The translations under genes were made by a program, and so were the position numbers. Source: Actinomycetes bacterium (lineage in GTDB: Bacteria; Actinomycetota; CALGFH01). Taken from it: a DNA stretch of 64,000 nucleotides. The notes below the pieces were generated by a model. That model was given only the letters and a program-made list of their open reading frames with translations, was not told the origin of the DNA and did not search any database. The stretch's first letter is position 1. Each line of letters opens with the position of its first letter. Shown piece by piece: positions 26,138-34,372 of the stretch. Where the stretch lies: positions 33,630 through 97,629 of the forward strand of contig DASYUT010000288.1 in assembly GCA_036000965.1 (NCBI GenBank). Direction: 5' to 3'.

Positions 26138-26791
26138 GTGGTCGTCCAGGCCAACAACGCCATTGCCACCTACCTGAGCGAGCTGACCGCCGTCGAGGAC
26201 GACGCCCTGCGCACGGCGCGCGAGCGGGCCTCGACGGGCGGCATGCCGCCCGTCTCGGCCGACACCGGCGCGTTCCTGCGCCTGGCCGCCCGCTGGACCG
26301 GCGCCCAGGCGGCCGTCGAGATCGGCTCGGGCGCCGGCTACTCCGGCATCTGGATCGCGCGCGGCCTGGCCGACAAGGGGATCCTGACCACCATCGAGGC
26401 CGACCCCGAGCACCAGCGGCTGGCCAAGGCCTCCTACGAGGACGCCGGCATCCCGAGCCGGGTCCGCTCGATCCTCGGCCGGGCCCTGGACGTGCTGCCG
26501 AGGCTCGCCGACGGCGGCTACGACCTCGCGTTCCTGGACGCGGTCAAGGCCGAGTACCCGGAGTACCTCCAGCACGCTCTGCGCCTGGTACGCCCTGGCG
26601 GCGTGATCCTGGCCGACAACGTGCTCTGGTCGGGGCGGGTCGCCGACCGCAAGGCCACCGACCCCGACACCGAGGGCCTGCGCACCTACGCCAGACGGAT
26701 CGCCGAGGACGAGCGGCTGGACTCCGTCATCCTCACGATCGGCGACGGCCTGGCTGTGTCCAGGGTGCGCCTGCCCGGCGAGACGGCGTGA
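26138..26791 (+). CDS. class I SAM-dependent O-methyltransferase (COMT-like)
   Basis: 217 residues from the GTG at 26138, set by AAGGAG seven bases upstream. The SAM motif is AVEIGSGAGYSGIWIARGL, followed by acidic TIEADPEH and LAFLDAVKAEYPEYLQ, and the metal-site segment ILADNVLWSGRV. This is the methyltransferase-3 family, which methylates catechol-like hydroxyls with a divalent metal. The natural substrate is unknown. Confidence 0.93.
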   Translation: MVVQANNAIATYLSELTAVEDDALRTARERASTGGMPPVSADTGAFLRLAARWTGAQAAVEIGSGAGYSGIWIARGLADKGILTTIEADPEHQRLAKASYEDAGIPSRVRSILGRALDVLPRLADGGYDLAFLDAVKAEYPEYLQHALRLVRPGGVILADNVLWSGRVADRKATDPDTEGLRTYARRIAEDERLDSVILTIGDGLAVSRVRLPGETA

Positions 26792-26813
26792 GGCAGCGCC
26801 GGGACCGCCAGCG

Positions 26814-27869
26814 ATGGACCGACCGCGCAGGGATCTGGCCAGGACGGCCGGCGTGGCCGCCGCCGCCCTGCTCGCGCTGCTGGTCGCCGGTCGGCTGACC
26901 CGTTCTGGACTGGCGCCGGCCGGACCGGAGACCCCGGCGGCCAGCGCGACGACCGCGACGACGGCGGCGCAGCGGAGCCCGGTGGTCGCCTCCGTCGACG
27001 TGGGCCCGGGCCCGCCAGGACGGCTCGCGTTCGGGGCCGGCGCGGTCTGGGCCGTGGGCGACGCGGGCACGGTGGCGAGGATCGACCCGGCCACCAACCG
27101 GGTGGCCACGACGATCCGGGTCGCCGGGCGGGCCGCCGGGGCCAGGTCGGTCACGGTCGGCGCCGGCGCGGTATGGGTGGCGGTGGCCAGCCCGGGCATG
27201 CTGGTGCGGGTCGACCCGGCCACCAACCAGGTGACCGCCACCGTCCCGCTGGGGCGGCCCCTGCACGACCCGGTCGGGGTGGTGACGGCCGGCGGGGCGG
27301 TCTGGGTGGTCTGCTGCGGGCAGGAGGCGGCCGGGCGGCCGGGCGGCAAGCTGCTCCGCGTCGACCCGGGCACCTTGCGGGTCACCCCGGTGGCGCTGCC
27401 CAGGGAGCCGCTCGGGATCGCCGCCGACGACCGCCAGGTGTGGGTCTCGGCCACCGACGGCAGCGTGGTCCTGATCGACCCGACCGCCGGCCGGGTGGTC
27501 CGCGTCGACCAGGACCAGCGTGAAGGGGGCGCGGCCCAGGGCGTCGCCGTCGGCGCCGGCGCCGTCTGGCTTGCCTATCCGGGCGGCGGCCTGGTGGCCC
27601 GGGTCGACCCCGAGGCCCCGGCGGAGGGCAGGGCCGTCCCGGTCGACGCAGCCACGATCGTGACCGTCGGCGGCGGCATGGTCTGGGTGGTGGCAGGCAA
27701 CGACCAGGGCGTCGTCGCGATCGACCCTGGCACCCCGGCCGTGGTGCGGGGCTTCCCGCTCACCGCCGTGCGTGACGTGCGCGCGCTGGTCTACGGGGCC
27801 GGGTCGCTCTGGGCCGCTCAGGGCTCGAGCCGGGTCCTGCGTGTAGACCCCAGCCGCCTGGAGCCGTGA
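26814..27869 (+). CDS. exported or membrane-anchored YncE/Vgb-like beta-propeller
   Basis: 351 residues. The N-terminal helix (TAGVAAAALLALLVAGRL) is a signal or anchor, followed by a Thr/Ala linker. The rest is a run of blade repeats of about 45 residues with the pattern GAGAVWV...RVDPATNxVxATV, typical of YVTN/Vgb-like propellers. There is no catalytic motif. It lies 22 bases after the methyltransferase and is probably co-transcribed. Confidence 0.82.
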   Translation: MDRPRRDLARTAGVAAAALLALLVAGRLTRSGLAPAGPETPAASATTATTAAQRSPVVASVDVGPGPPGRLAFGAGAVWAVGDAGTVARIDPATNRVATTIRVAGRAAGARSVTVGAGAVWVAVASPGMLVRVDPATNQVTATVPLGRPLHDPVGVVTAGGAVWVVCCGQEAAGRPGGKLLRVDPGTLRVTPVALPREPLGIAADDRQVWVSATDGSVVLIDPTAGRVVRVDQDQREGGAAQGVAVGAGAVWLAYPGGGLVARVDPEAPAEGRAVPVDAATIVTVGGGMVWVVAGNDQGVVAIDPGTPAVVRGFPLTAVRDVRALVYGAGSLWAAQGSSRVLRVDPSRLEP

Positions 27870-27875
27870 CGCTGG

Positions 27876-28601
27876 TCAGAAGCGGCGGCCGCGGATCCGT
27901 TCGATGTCGAAGCGGGCCGTGCTGGCAACGGCCATCACGGTCATCACCCCCGCCTGCACGGGGTCGGTGACCACGAGGTCGGCGTGGGCGGGGACCGAGC
28001 CGGCCATGTTCAGCGAGACGACCAGGATGCCGCGGGCCCTCACCTGGTCCACGGCCTCGGTCACCTCCCCGCCCATCAGCGACCCGGCCAGCACCAGGGC
28101 CACCGCCCGGGGGAGCCTGGCCACCGCCCGCGCCGCGTTGGCCAGGTTCTCCTCGCCCACGACCGGGATCGTGTCCACGCTGATCTTCTCGCCCCGGATG
28201 TTGTGCCGGTCGGCCTCGCCGATGGCGCCGATGGCGACCTGGCCGACCTGCGCGCCCGCGCCGACCACGATGATCCGCTTGCCGTAGACCTGGAACATGC
28301 TCGGCAGCCGGCTGACCGACGCGACGACGTCGATGGCCAGGAACGCCCGTTCCAGGCTCTCGGGGTCCCGTACGGCGTCCAGCTCCCAGTAGACCGCGCT
28401 GCGGACGCCCCGCTCCACGATCTCGACCGAGAGGATGTCGCCACCGTGACGCAGGATCGCCGCGGTCATGTCGTGGAGCAACCCCTTGCGGTCGCCGCCC
28501 TCCACGAGCACGGCGAGCTGGGGCGGACGCCGCAGCGGCGCCTCCTCCCGGCCCGGTCCGCCCGTCGTCGTCACGGGCGAGAGGCTACCAGGCTCACCCA
28601 C
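27876..28601 (-). CDS. ACT domain plus DUF5612 protein
   Basis: About 241 residues; the start is uncertain between the GTGs at 28601 and about 28575. An ACT regulatory domain (LAVLVEGGDRKGLLHDMTAAILRHGGDI) is followed by a conserved domain with YGKRIIVVGAGAQVGQVAIGAIGEADRHN and NMAGSVPAHADLVVTDPVQAGVMTVMAV that matches my memory of DUF5612, best known in methanogenic archaea. It may sense an amino acid. It is convergent with the propeller gene, with a six-base gap. Confidence 0.75.
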   Translation of the reverse strand: MGEPGSLSPVTTTGGPGREEAPLRRPPQLAVLVEGGDRKGLLHDMTAAILRHGGDILSVEIVERGVRSAVYWELDAVRDPESLERAFLAIDVVASVSRLPSMFQVYGKRIIVVGAGAQVGQVAIGAIGEADRHNIRGEKISVDTIPVVGEENLANAARAVARLPRAVALVLAGSLMGGEVTEAVDQVRARGILVVSLNMAGSVPAHADLVVTDPVQAGVMTVMAVASTARFDIERIRGRRF

Positions 28602-28653
28602 GGCCTCGGCCGACTAGGGGTGTTGGAATGTTGGTAGTGTCCCGGTATGGCAC

Positions 28654-29340
28654 GAGATACCCCTGCTTGACCCGCGGCTGGCGCGCATCTCCGGCTACGC
28701 TGCCGGACTGGGTATCGGGCTGGTCTATTTCGTCGGGTTCACCGGCATCTGGCTGGTGTTCGCGCTGTTCTTCCAGACCGGGCTGGGCTACTCGCCGCTG
28801 CGTTCCGGGTTGGCTGTGACCCCCTTCGCACTGGGCGTGGCGGTCTCCGCGGTGATCGCCGGCCGGCTGGTGGCCCGGCTGGGGCGCTGGCTGACCGTGT
28901 TCGGGCTGGCCGCGGTCGCTGTCGGGCTGACCGCCGCCGCGCTGGTGCTGCGGCAGGTTGGTGGGGACGCGGCGGCGTGGGCGGCGGCGGGACCGCTGCT
29001 GGTGGGCGGGCTTGGCGGCGGCATGGTCACCTCGCCCAACATCACGCTGACCCTGGCGTCGGTGCCGGTCCAGCTGGCGGGCGTCGCCGGCGGCGCGCTG
29101 CAGACCGGCCAGCGGATCGGCTCGGCCATCGGCACCGCGGCGCTGGCCGGCGTCTTCTACGCGGTGCTCGCCGGTACCGGCCGCGACTACTCGGCGGCGG
29201 TGTCCGACACACTGCTGTGCGCGGCCGTGGTCATGCTGTTGGCGCTGCTGCTGGCAGTGGTGGAGTTGGCCCGGCGGCGATCCCTCGGCGAGCAGCCCGC
29301 ACCGACCCCGCGCCCCGAACACCACCTGCACCACATCTGA
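28654..29340 (+). pseudogene. 5'-truncated DHA2-type MFS drug transporter
   Basis: The frame from 28654 reads EIPLLDPRLARISGYAAG, GLVYFVGFTGIWLVFALFFQ and on to the stop. This matches only the C-terminal half (about six helices) of EmrB/QacA-type exporters. There is no start codon in frame before a GTG at 28756, and an in-frame stop lies near 28615. The N-terminal half is missing, so a functional transporter is unlikely. The breakpoint is about 28620-28655. Confidence 0.8.
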
Positions 29341-29443
29341 CGGGCCGAGGAGGGTCCCGGCGACGGCATGCAGGCCCGTGGCGCCGCCGCGCAGCCACGG
29401 AGCATGCCGACCTGCGGCAACAGGCATCCCGGAGGGTTCCCAG

Positions 29444-29467
29444 GGGTCCCCGGTAGCCTGGGGACCC
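29444..29467. terminator. short hairpin between convergent genes
   Basis: GGGTCCCC (29444-29451) pairs with GGGGACCC (29460-29467), between the MFS remnant and the cation transporter stop. Confidence 0.45.
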
Positions 29468-29473
29468 GTCAGC

Positions 29474-30385
29474 TCAGTTGGCCCGCTCGACGGGCGTGAT
29501 CTCCACCGCGGCGATCGCGGGCACCGACAGCAGCCTGTGGCGCAGCCGGCCGACGCTCGCGGTCAGCTCGGCACCGTCGACCGGCACGACGTGGGCGAGC
29601 ACCAGCAGCTGCTTGGGGCCGATGTACACCGCGGTCAGCTCGGCCACCTCGGCCACCCATGGCTCCTGGGCCACCGCCTGCCGCAGCCGCTCGCGGACGT
29701 CGGCCGGGGCCGCCTCGTCGATCAGCAGCGCGCCGTTGCGGCGCATCAGCAGGTACGCCACCACGACCAGCAGCAGCCCGATGAGCAGGCTCGCCGCGCC
29801 GTCCCACACCGCCGACCCCGTCATGAGGTGGAGCACCAGCGCAGAAAGGGCCAGCGCGAGGCCGACCAGCGCGGCCGAGTCCTCCAGGAACACCGCCGTT
29901 GGCGTCGGATCCGACGAGGTGGCCAGGTACTCGCCGAGGTCGAGGTGGCGGGCGGCGGCCTCCGCGCGCAGCTGCCGACGCGCCGTGCGCCACGACAGGC
30001 CCTCCAACCCGGCGGAGACCAGCAGCACGGCCACGCCGACCGGCACGTTGGTGACCGGCTCGGGGTGGCGCAGGGTCTGGACGCCGTCGGCGATGGCGAA
30101 CAGCCCGCCGACGACGAAGATGCCAACGGCCGCCAGCAACGACCAGTAGTAGCGGGCCTGCCCGTAGCCGAAGGGGTGGTGGTCGTCGGCGGGACGGGCG
30201 CCGTGGCGCACGCCGACGTACAGCAGCACCTCATTGAAGGTGTCCGCGATCGAGTGGGTTGTCTCGGCGAGCATCGCCGCCGAGCCCGTGAGCACCGCGG
30301 CGATGGCTTTGGCCACGGCGACCAGCAGGTTCGCGGCGACCGCGACGACCACGGTCCGGACGCTGGCGTCCTCGGTTTCGGTCAC
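29474..30385 (-). CDS. cation diffusion facilitator family transporter
   Basis: 303 residues from the GTG at 30385, preceded by GAGAGGTGCC. Six membrane helices are expected. The first metal-site segment is ETTHSIADTFNEVLLYVG, followed by DDHHPFGYGQARYYW, a CDF hallmark, and a second site segment FLEDSAALVGLALA. A C-terminal cytoplasmic domain follows (TAVYIGPKQLLVLAHVVP). It exports Zn, Co, Mn or Fe by proton antiport; the metal cannot be told. Confidence 0.93.
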   Translation of the reverse strand: MTETEDASVRTVVVAVAANLLVAVAKAIAAVLTGSAAMLAETTHSIADTFNEVLLYVGVRHGARPADDHHPFGYGQARYYWSLLAAVGIFVVGGLFAIADGVQTLRHPEPVTNVPVGVAVLLVSAGLEGLSWRTARRQLRAEAAARHLDLGEYLATSSDPTPTAVFLEDSAALVGLALALSALVLHLMTGSAVWDGAASLLIGLLLVVVAYLLMRRNGALLIDEAAPADVRERLRQAVAQEPWVAEVAELTAVYIGPKQLLVLAHVVPVDGAELTASVGRLRHRLLSVPAIAAVEITPVERAN

Positions 30386-30884
30386 GGCACCTCTCGACAC
30401 ACCGGCCGCTGTCCGCCGTCCTGGCCGGTACCTTACCGGGTCTCGCCGCCACGATGACCGGCTCCCCTCCGCCGAGCTGCGGCTGACATGCGGGCGTTCT
30501 GGTGCTGGTAGTACCCCAACTGGCGGCCTACAAGGGGACGCGGAGGCGACGAAGCTGCCACGGCAGCAGGCAATGCAGGTCCCGACAAGACGGGCGCCAG
30601 GGTGTGCTGCACCGTCTGCTGCGACCATCCTGGTCCGCCGACTTCGCTCCAGTACTCGCAGTCGACAGAACGCTTCGGCGGGCAAATCCTGGAGGGTCCG
30701 CACCGGCAGCCAACGGCGACCGGCTGGTCGCTCGTCATCCCGGATGGCTCGATGCTCGACGACATCCAAACGGGAGAGACGCGATCGCTTGCCTGACGGC
30801 CCGGCGCGCCACATGGTCGGGCGGCTTCCTCCACCAAGACACGGAGCACTGCCCCACGCTCCTTGCCGGATCGCATTGGGCTAG
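30386..30884. other. gene-free region
   Basis: 499 bases with short open frames on both strands, none resembling a known protein or having a convincing ribosome site. Composition is less GC-biased than the neighbours. It presumably holds the promoter of the cation transporter. I see no RNA gene. Confidence 0.5.
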
Positions 30885-31649
30885 CTAGGCCGGGAAGAAG
30901 TAGACCTTGGCGGCGAACTCGGCCGCCAGCGCCATCACCACGGCCAGGTAGAACATGCCCGTCGCGGCCTGGATGGAGCCGCCCAGGACGAGCACGCGGA
31001 TGAACGAGGCGATAAGGCCGCACACCAGTACCAGCCCGACGGCCAGGTACACGGTGAGGTTGGGGAAGGCGAGCAGCGGCGACAGCGACGGGTCGACCGC
31101 GCCACCCCGGTCCCCGCCCAGGGCGGCCGAGACCAGGGCGGCCGCCACGCCTGCGATGAACCAGCTCGCCAGGGCCAGGATGGGCCGGTTGGACAGCCGA
31201 CGGTCGATCAGGTACCAGTGCCCGAGCAGCAGGCCGTCCACGGTCGCCCCGAGGAACAGCGCCCCGGTCAGCAGCGCGACCGCGCCCAGCGCGGGCCGCC
31301 CGCTGAGCTGGGCGAGGGGCCAGGCCGCCACCAGGCCGGGCGCTACCGCAGCCATGCCCGCCCAGCGCGCGGCGGCCAGGCGCGCGTAGACGAGCACCTG
31401 CCAGGCGAGCACGGCCAGGGCGAGCAGGCCGAGCCAGAGGGCTGCCGCGCGCCCGGTCGCCCCGGCCTGGGCCAGCTCCCCCCTGCCGGTGAGCCAGGCC
31501 AAGCCGGCGCAGACGACCACGGTCGCCCCGACCAGCTTGAAGAAGCCGGGGCGGACCACCCCCCACAGGGGCGCCGCCCAGAGCAGCGCGAGGCTGCCCA
31601 GGGCGGTCTCGAACAGGACCACGGTAAGGACCCCGGCGGGACCGTGCAC
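30885..31649 (-). CDS. polytopic membrane protein of unknown function
   Basis: 254 residues. The GTG at 31649 follows AGGAG by five bases. About seven or eight hydrophobic helices cover nearly the whole chain (TVVLFETALGSLALLWAAPLW, ALWLGLLALAVLAWQVLVY, YLAVGLVLVCGLIASFIRVLV). A central GHWYLIDRRLSNRP loop is conserved-looking, reminiscent of quinol-interacting membrane subunits, but I cannot assign a family. It lies 11 bases after the hisN-like gene and is probably in one operon with it. Confidence 0.72.
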   Translation of the reverse strand: MHGPAGVLTVVLFETALGSLALLWAAPLWGVVRPGFFKLVGATVVVCAGLAWLTGRGELAQAGATGRAAALWLGLLALAVLAWQVLVYARLAAARWAGMAAVAPGLVAAWPLAQLSGRPALGAVALLTGALFLGATVDGLLLGHWYLIDRRLSNRPILALASWFIAGVAAALVSAALGGDRGGAVDPSLSPLLAFPNLTVYLAVGLVLVCGLIASFIRVLVLGGSIQAATGMFYLAVVMALAAEFAAKVYFFPA

Positions 31650-31660
31650 GGCAACTCCTG

Positions 31661-32419
31661 TCAGCGGCGCAGGACGGCGACCACCTCGTCGTGGAGGAGG
31701 CCGTTGGTGGACACCGCGCTGCCACCGTCGGGCCTGGCCTGGCCGGCCAGGTCGGTGAAGCGCCCGCCGGCCTCCTCGACGATCACCTGGAGGGCGGCGA
31801 GGTCCCACAGCGACACCTCGGGCTCGACGGCCACGTCGGCCGCGCCCTCGGCCACCAGGCAGTGCATCCAGAAGTCGCCGAACCCGCGCGTGCGCCAGCA
31901 GCGCCTGGCCAGGCCGAGGAAGCGGTCCCCGAGGTCGTGCGCCTCCCACAGGTCGAGGCTCGAGTGGCAGAGCTGCGCCTCGCCGAGGTCGCGCACGCCG
32001 GAGACGCGGATGGGCCGGCCGTCGGCGAACGCGCCCAGACCGCGCGCGGCCCACCAGCGCCGCCCCAGGGCGGGCGCCGAGCAGACCCCGACAGCGCCGA
32101 CGCCGTCGCGCTGCAGGGCGATCAGGGTGGCGAAGACGGGGATGCCACGGACGTAGTTCTTGGTGCCGTCGATCGGGTCGAGGATCCAGCGGGCGTGGCG
32201 GCCGCCTTCGGCGCCGAACTCCTCCCCGACCACGCCGTGGTCGGGCCGCTCCTCGCCGATGCGCTTGCGCAGCAGCTGCTCCACCGCACGGTCGGCCTCG
32301 GACACCGGGGTCAGGTCAGGCTTGGTCTCGACCACCAGCCGGTCGGACCGGAAATGCTCGAGCGTGAGGGCGTCCGCCAGGTCGGCCAGCTCGAGCGCGA
32401 GGGTGAGGTCGTCGTCCAT
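31661..32419 (-). CDS. hisN: inositol monophosphatase family, probable histidinol-phosphatase
   Basis: 252 residues, the usual length. Metal and substrate motifs are KPDLTPVSEADRAVE, GVVGEEFG, WILDPIDGTKNYVRG and SLWDLAALQVIVEEAGG. KPDLTPVSEADRA with NYVRGIPVFATLIAL is the pattern of actinobacterial HisN, which makes histidinol from its phosphate. Inositol-phosphate hydrolysis remains possible because no other his genes are near. Confidence 0.83.
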   Translation of the reverse strand: MDDDLTLALELADLADALTLEHFRSDRLVVETKPDLTPVSEADRAVEQLLRKRIGEERPDHGVVGEEFGAEGGRHARWILDPIDGTKNYVRGIPVFATLIALQRDGVGAVGVCSAPALGRRWWAARGLGAFADGRPIRVSGVRDLGEAQLCHSSLDLWEAHDLGDRFLGLARRCWRTRGFGDFWMHCLVAEGAADVAVEPEVSLWDLAALQVIVEEAGGRFTDLAGQARPDGGSAVSTNGLLHDEVVAVLRR

Positions 32420-32481
32420 GAGCCGAGCCTACCGGACCCGGCCCGCTCCCGTGGGACAAGTTTCGGACGCGCCCTCACCGG

Positions 32482-32523
32482 CCCAGGATCAGCCGCCCAG
32501 GATCAGCCGCCCAGGATCAGCCG
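32482..32523. repeat. three exact 14-base tandem copies
   Basis: CCCAGGATCAGCCG occurs at 32482-32495, 32496-32509 and 32510-32523. The last copy contains the stop codon (32517-32519) of the EamA gene, so the array extends its 3' end. Confidence 0.9.
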
Positions 32524-33368
32524 GCGCCCAGCAGGGCGACTCCGGTCAGGGCCAGGCCCACGCCCGTGGCCTGGACGCCGGAGAGCCGCTCGGCCAGGAC
32601 GAAGCGGGCCAGCAGCACGGTGGTGACCGGGTAGAGCGAGCCGAGGACGCCGACCACGCCCAGGTTCCCCATGGTGGTGGCGTAGGCGAACAGCACGTTG
32701 GCGGCGGTGTCGAGGACGCCGGCCAGGGCCACCCCCCAGATGTGGCGGCCGGGCCATGGGACGGACCGCCGCCCGGCCAGGGCGATCACCAGCATCGAGG
32801 TGAGCGACCCGGCCCGCGCCCCGGCGACGACCCACAGCGGGGAGCCGCCGGGCACGGCCGAGCCGGCGTCGACGCAGACGAAGAAGAAGCCGAAGCCGAG
32901 CGCCGCGCCGAGGGCCATGGCCACGACCCGGAGCGGCACGCCGGCGTGCCGCTCGCCACGAGGCGTGCGGGACAGGAGCACCACCCCGGCCAAGGCCGCG
33001 GCGATGCCGATGGTGGCGGGCAGGCTGGGCGGGGTCCCGCGCGCGAACGCGACCGTGACGGGCACGATCGCCCCGCAGGCAGCGACGGGCGCGACGATCG
33101 ACATCGCGCCCTCGGCCAGTCCCCGGTAGAACAGCAGCAGTCCGCAGCCTCCACCGAGGCCGCCGACGACACCCCAGACCACCCCGGCGAGCGCCGGCCG
33201 GTCTCCCGGCCGGCTGGCGAGGACGCCGAGCAGCACAACGGCGCCGGCCACCTGGCTCCACATCGCCACCGCCCTCGGCGCCTGGCGGCGCGACTGCACA
33301 CCGCCGACGAAGTCCCCGGTACCCCAGAGCAGACCGGAGCCGAGACCGAGCGGGGGACCGAGCGACAT
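32517..33368 (-). CDS. EamA/DMT-family transporter
   Basis: 283 residues with ten hydrophobic helices and the two-fold EamA repeat: GLGSGLLWGTGDFVGG near the N-terminus and GVALAGVLDTAANVLFAYATTMGNLGVVGVLGSLYPVTTVLLA in the second half. Members export amino acids or other small metabolites. The ATG at 33368 follows GAGGGAGGTC-like sequence. The substrate is unknown. Confidence 0.88.
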   Translation of the reverse strand: MSLGPPLGLGSGLLWGTGDFVGGVQSRRQAPRAVAMWSQVAGAVVLLGVLASRPGDRPALAGVVWGVVGGLGGGCGLLLFYRGLAEGAMSIVAPVAACGAIVPVTVAFARGTPPSLPATIGIAAALAGVVLLSRTPRGERHAGVPLRVVAMALGAALGFGFFFVCVDAGSAVPGGSPLWVVAGARAGSLTSMLVIALAGRRSVPWPGRHIWGVALAGVLDTAANVLFAYATTMGNLGVVGVLGSLYPVTTVLLARFVLAERLSGVQATGVGLALTGVALLGAG

Positions 33369-33396
33369 GGACCTCCCTCAGGCTCTCTCCGGGCTC

Positions 33397-33555
33397 TCAG
33401 CGGCCGCGGGGGCCCACCGTCAGGCCGGCGCCGGTCATCGACTTGCCGTGCGGGTGGATCTCGAAGCCGGGACGGGAGTCGACGCCGCGCCTGATCGCGA
33501 GCAGGTCGAACACGACGAGCAGGGTGAGGAGTGCCAGCAGCACCATGATCCCCAT
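33397..33555 (-). CDS. 52-residue single-pass membrane protein
   Basis: An ATG at 33555 stands six bases after GGAGG, a strong ribosome site. The product begins MGIMVLLALLTLLVVFDLLA, one membrane helix. It then has a basic and polar tail (IRRGVDSRPGFEIHPHG) ending in TVGPRGR. I do not recognise a family. It lies between the EamA gene and the divergent XRE-cupin gene, so it may be under that regulator and co-transcribed with the transporter 28 bases downstream. Confidence 0.7.
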   Translation of the reverse strand: MGIMVLLALLTLLVVFDLLAIRRGVDSRPGFEIHPHGKSMTGAGLTVGPRGR

Positions 33556-33572
33556 GGGGAGCCTCCGTTCCT

Positions 33573-33655
33573 TTGCGGGCTTCCTCCAGGCACTTATACT
33601 GACTACCTGGTACAGTCTATTGTACTACAACAAGCTGTACCTGTCGAACAATATT
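33573..33655. promoter_or_regulatory. promoter and palindromic operator ahead of XRE-cupin gene
   Basis: TTGCGG (33573-33578) and TATACT (33595-33600) are 16 bases apart on the plus strand. Downstream are the inverted repeats GTACA/TGTAC and GGTACAG/CTGTACC within about 33610-33645. This A/T-rich stretch contrasts with its surroundings. Binding by the adjacent XRE protein and control of both divergent genes are inferred. Confidence 0.5.
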
Positions 33656-33662
33656 GTGATCC

Positions 33663-34292
33663 ATGGGGGTGACAACCGTGCCGGAACCAGAGGTGGTGAC
33701 CGCGGCGGTCGGCCGCAACGTCCGCGCCGAGCGCAGCCGCAAGGCATGGACGCTGGACGACCTGGCCGCCCGCTCGGGCGTCAGCAAGGGCATGCTCGTG
33801 CAGGTCGAGCAGGCGCGGTCCAATCCAAGCATCGCGACCATCTGCCGGCTGGCCACCGCGTTCGGGGTCTCGGTGGCCTCCCTGGTCGAGGCGCCGGAGG
33901 TGCCGACCACGAGGATCGTCCCGGCCGGCGAGGGGATCGTGCTGTGGACCGGGAAGCCGGGCAGCACGAGCACGCTGCTGGTCGGGTCGGGTACCCGCGA
34001 GCAGGTCGAGCTGTGGGACATCCGCATGGCCCCGCAGGACGGCTACGCGGGCGAGCCGCACCCGGCCGGCACCCGCGAGCTGCTGCTCGTCATCGAGGGC
34101 GAGCTGACCCTCGAGGTGGACGGGGTCGAGTACCGGGTGCCGGAGGGAGGGGCGACCGCCTTCGTGGCCGACCGCCCCCACGCCTACCGCAACACCGGTG
34201 ACGCGCCGCTGCGCCTGTCCATGACGGTCGTGCACAGCCCGACGGCCAAGCCCTCCCACCCGCCCCCGGCCGCCGAGGCCGAGCCGGCCTGA
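33663..34292 (+). CDS. XRE-family regulator with C-terminal cupin domain
   Basis: 209 residues from the ATG at 33663, or 204 from the GTG at 33678, which has the better ribosome site (GGGGGTG). An N-terminal helix-turn-helix spans about residues 15-70 (WTLDDLAARSGVSKGMLVQVEQARSNPSIATICRLA). A cupin spans about 115-190 (HPAGTRELLLVIEGELTLEVDG, FVADRPHAYRNTG). Such regulators sense small metabolites through the cupin. Likely targets are the divergent small membrane protein and transporter. Confidence 0.92.
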   Translation: MGVTTVPEPEVVTAAVGRNVRAERSRKAWTLDDLAARSGVSKGMLVQVEQARSNPSIATICRLATAFGVSVASLVEAPEVPTTRIVPAGEGIVLWTGKPGSTSTLLVGSGTREQVELWDIRMAPQDGYAGEPHPAGTRELLLVIEGELTLEVDGVEYRVPEGGATAFVADRPHAYRNTGDAPLRLSMTVVHSPTAKPSHPPPAAEAEPA

Positions 34293-34304
34293 GTCGATCC
34301 CCGA

Positions 34305-34372
34305 TCGGCCCCGACCTCGCTCAGCGCCCGTAATACTCTCGGCCCCGACCTCGCTCAGCGCCCGTAATACTC
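34305..34372. repeat. exact 34-base tandem duplication at the M20 gene end
   Basis: 34305-34338 and 34339-34372 are identical. The second copy holds the last codons and stop (34355-34357) of the M20 gene, so the first is a duplicated gene end located after the stop. Confidence 0.9.

Noticed and set aside
30386..30884. Short open frames on both strands as possible small genes
   Set aside because: No ribosome site or resemblance to known families; composition looks non-coding.
32482..32523. Tandem 14-mers as a CRISPR array
   Set aside because: Copies are directly adjacent with no spacers.
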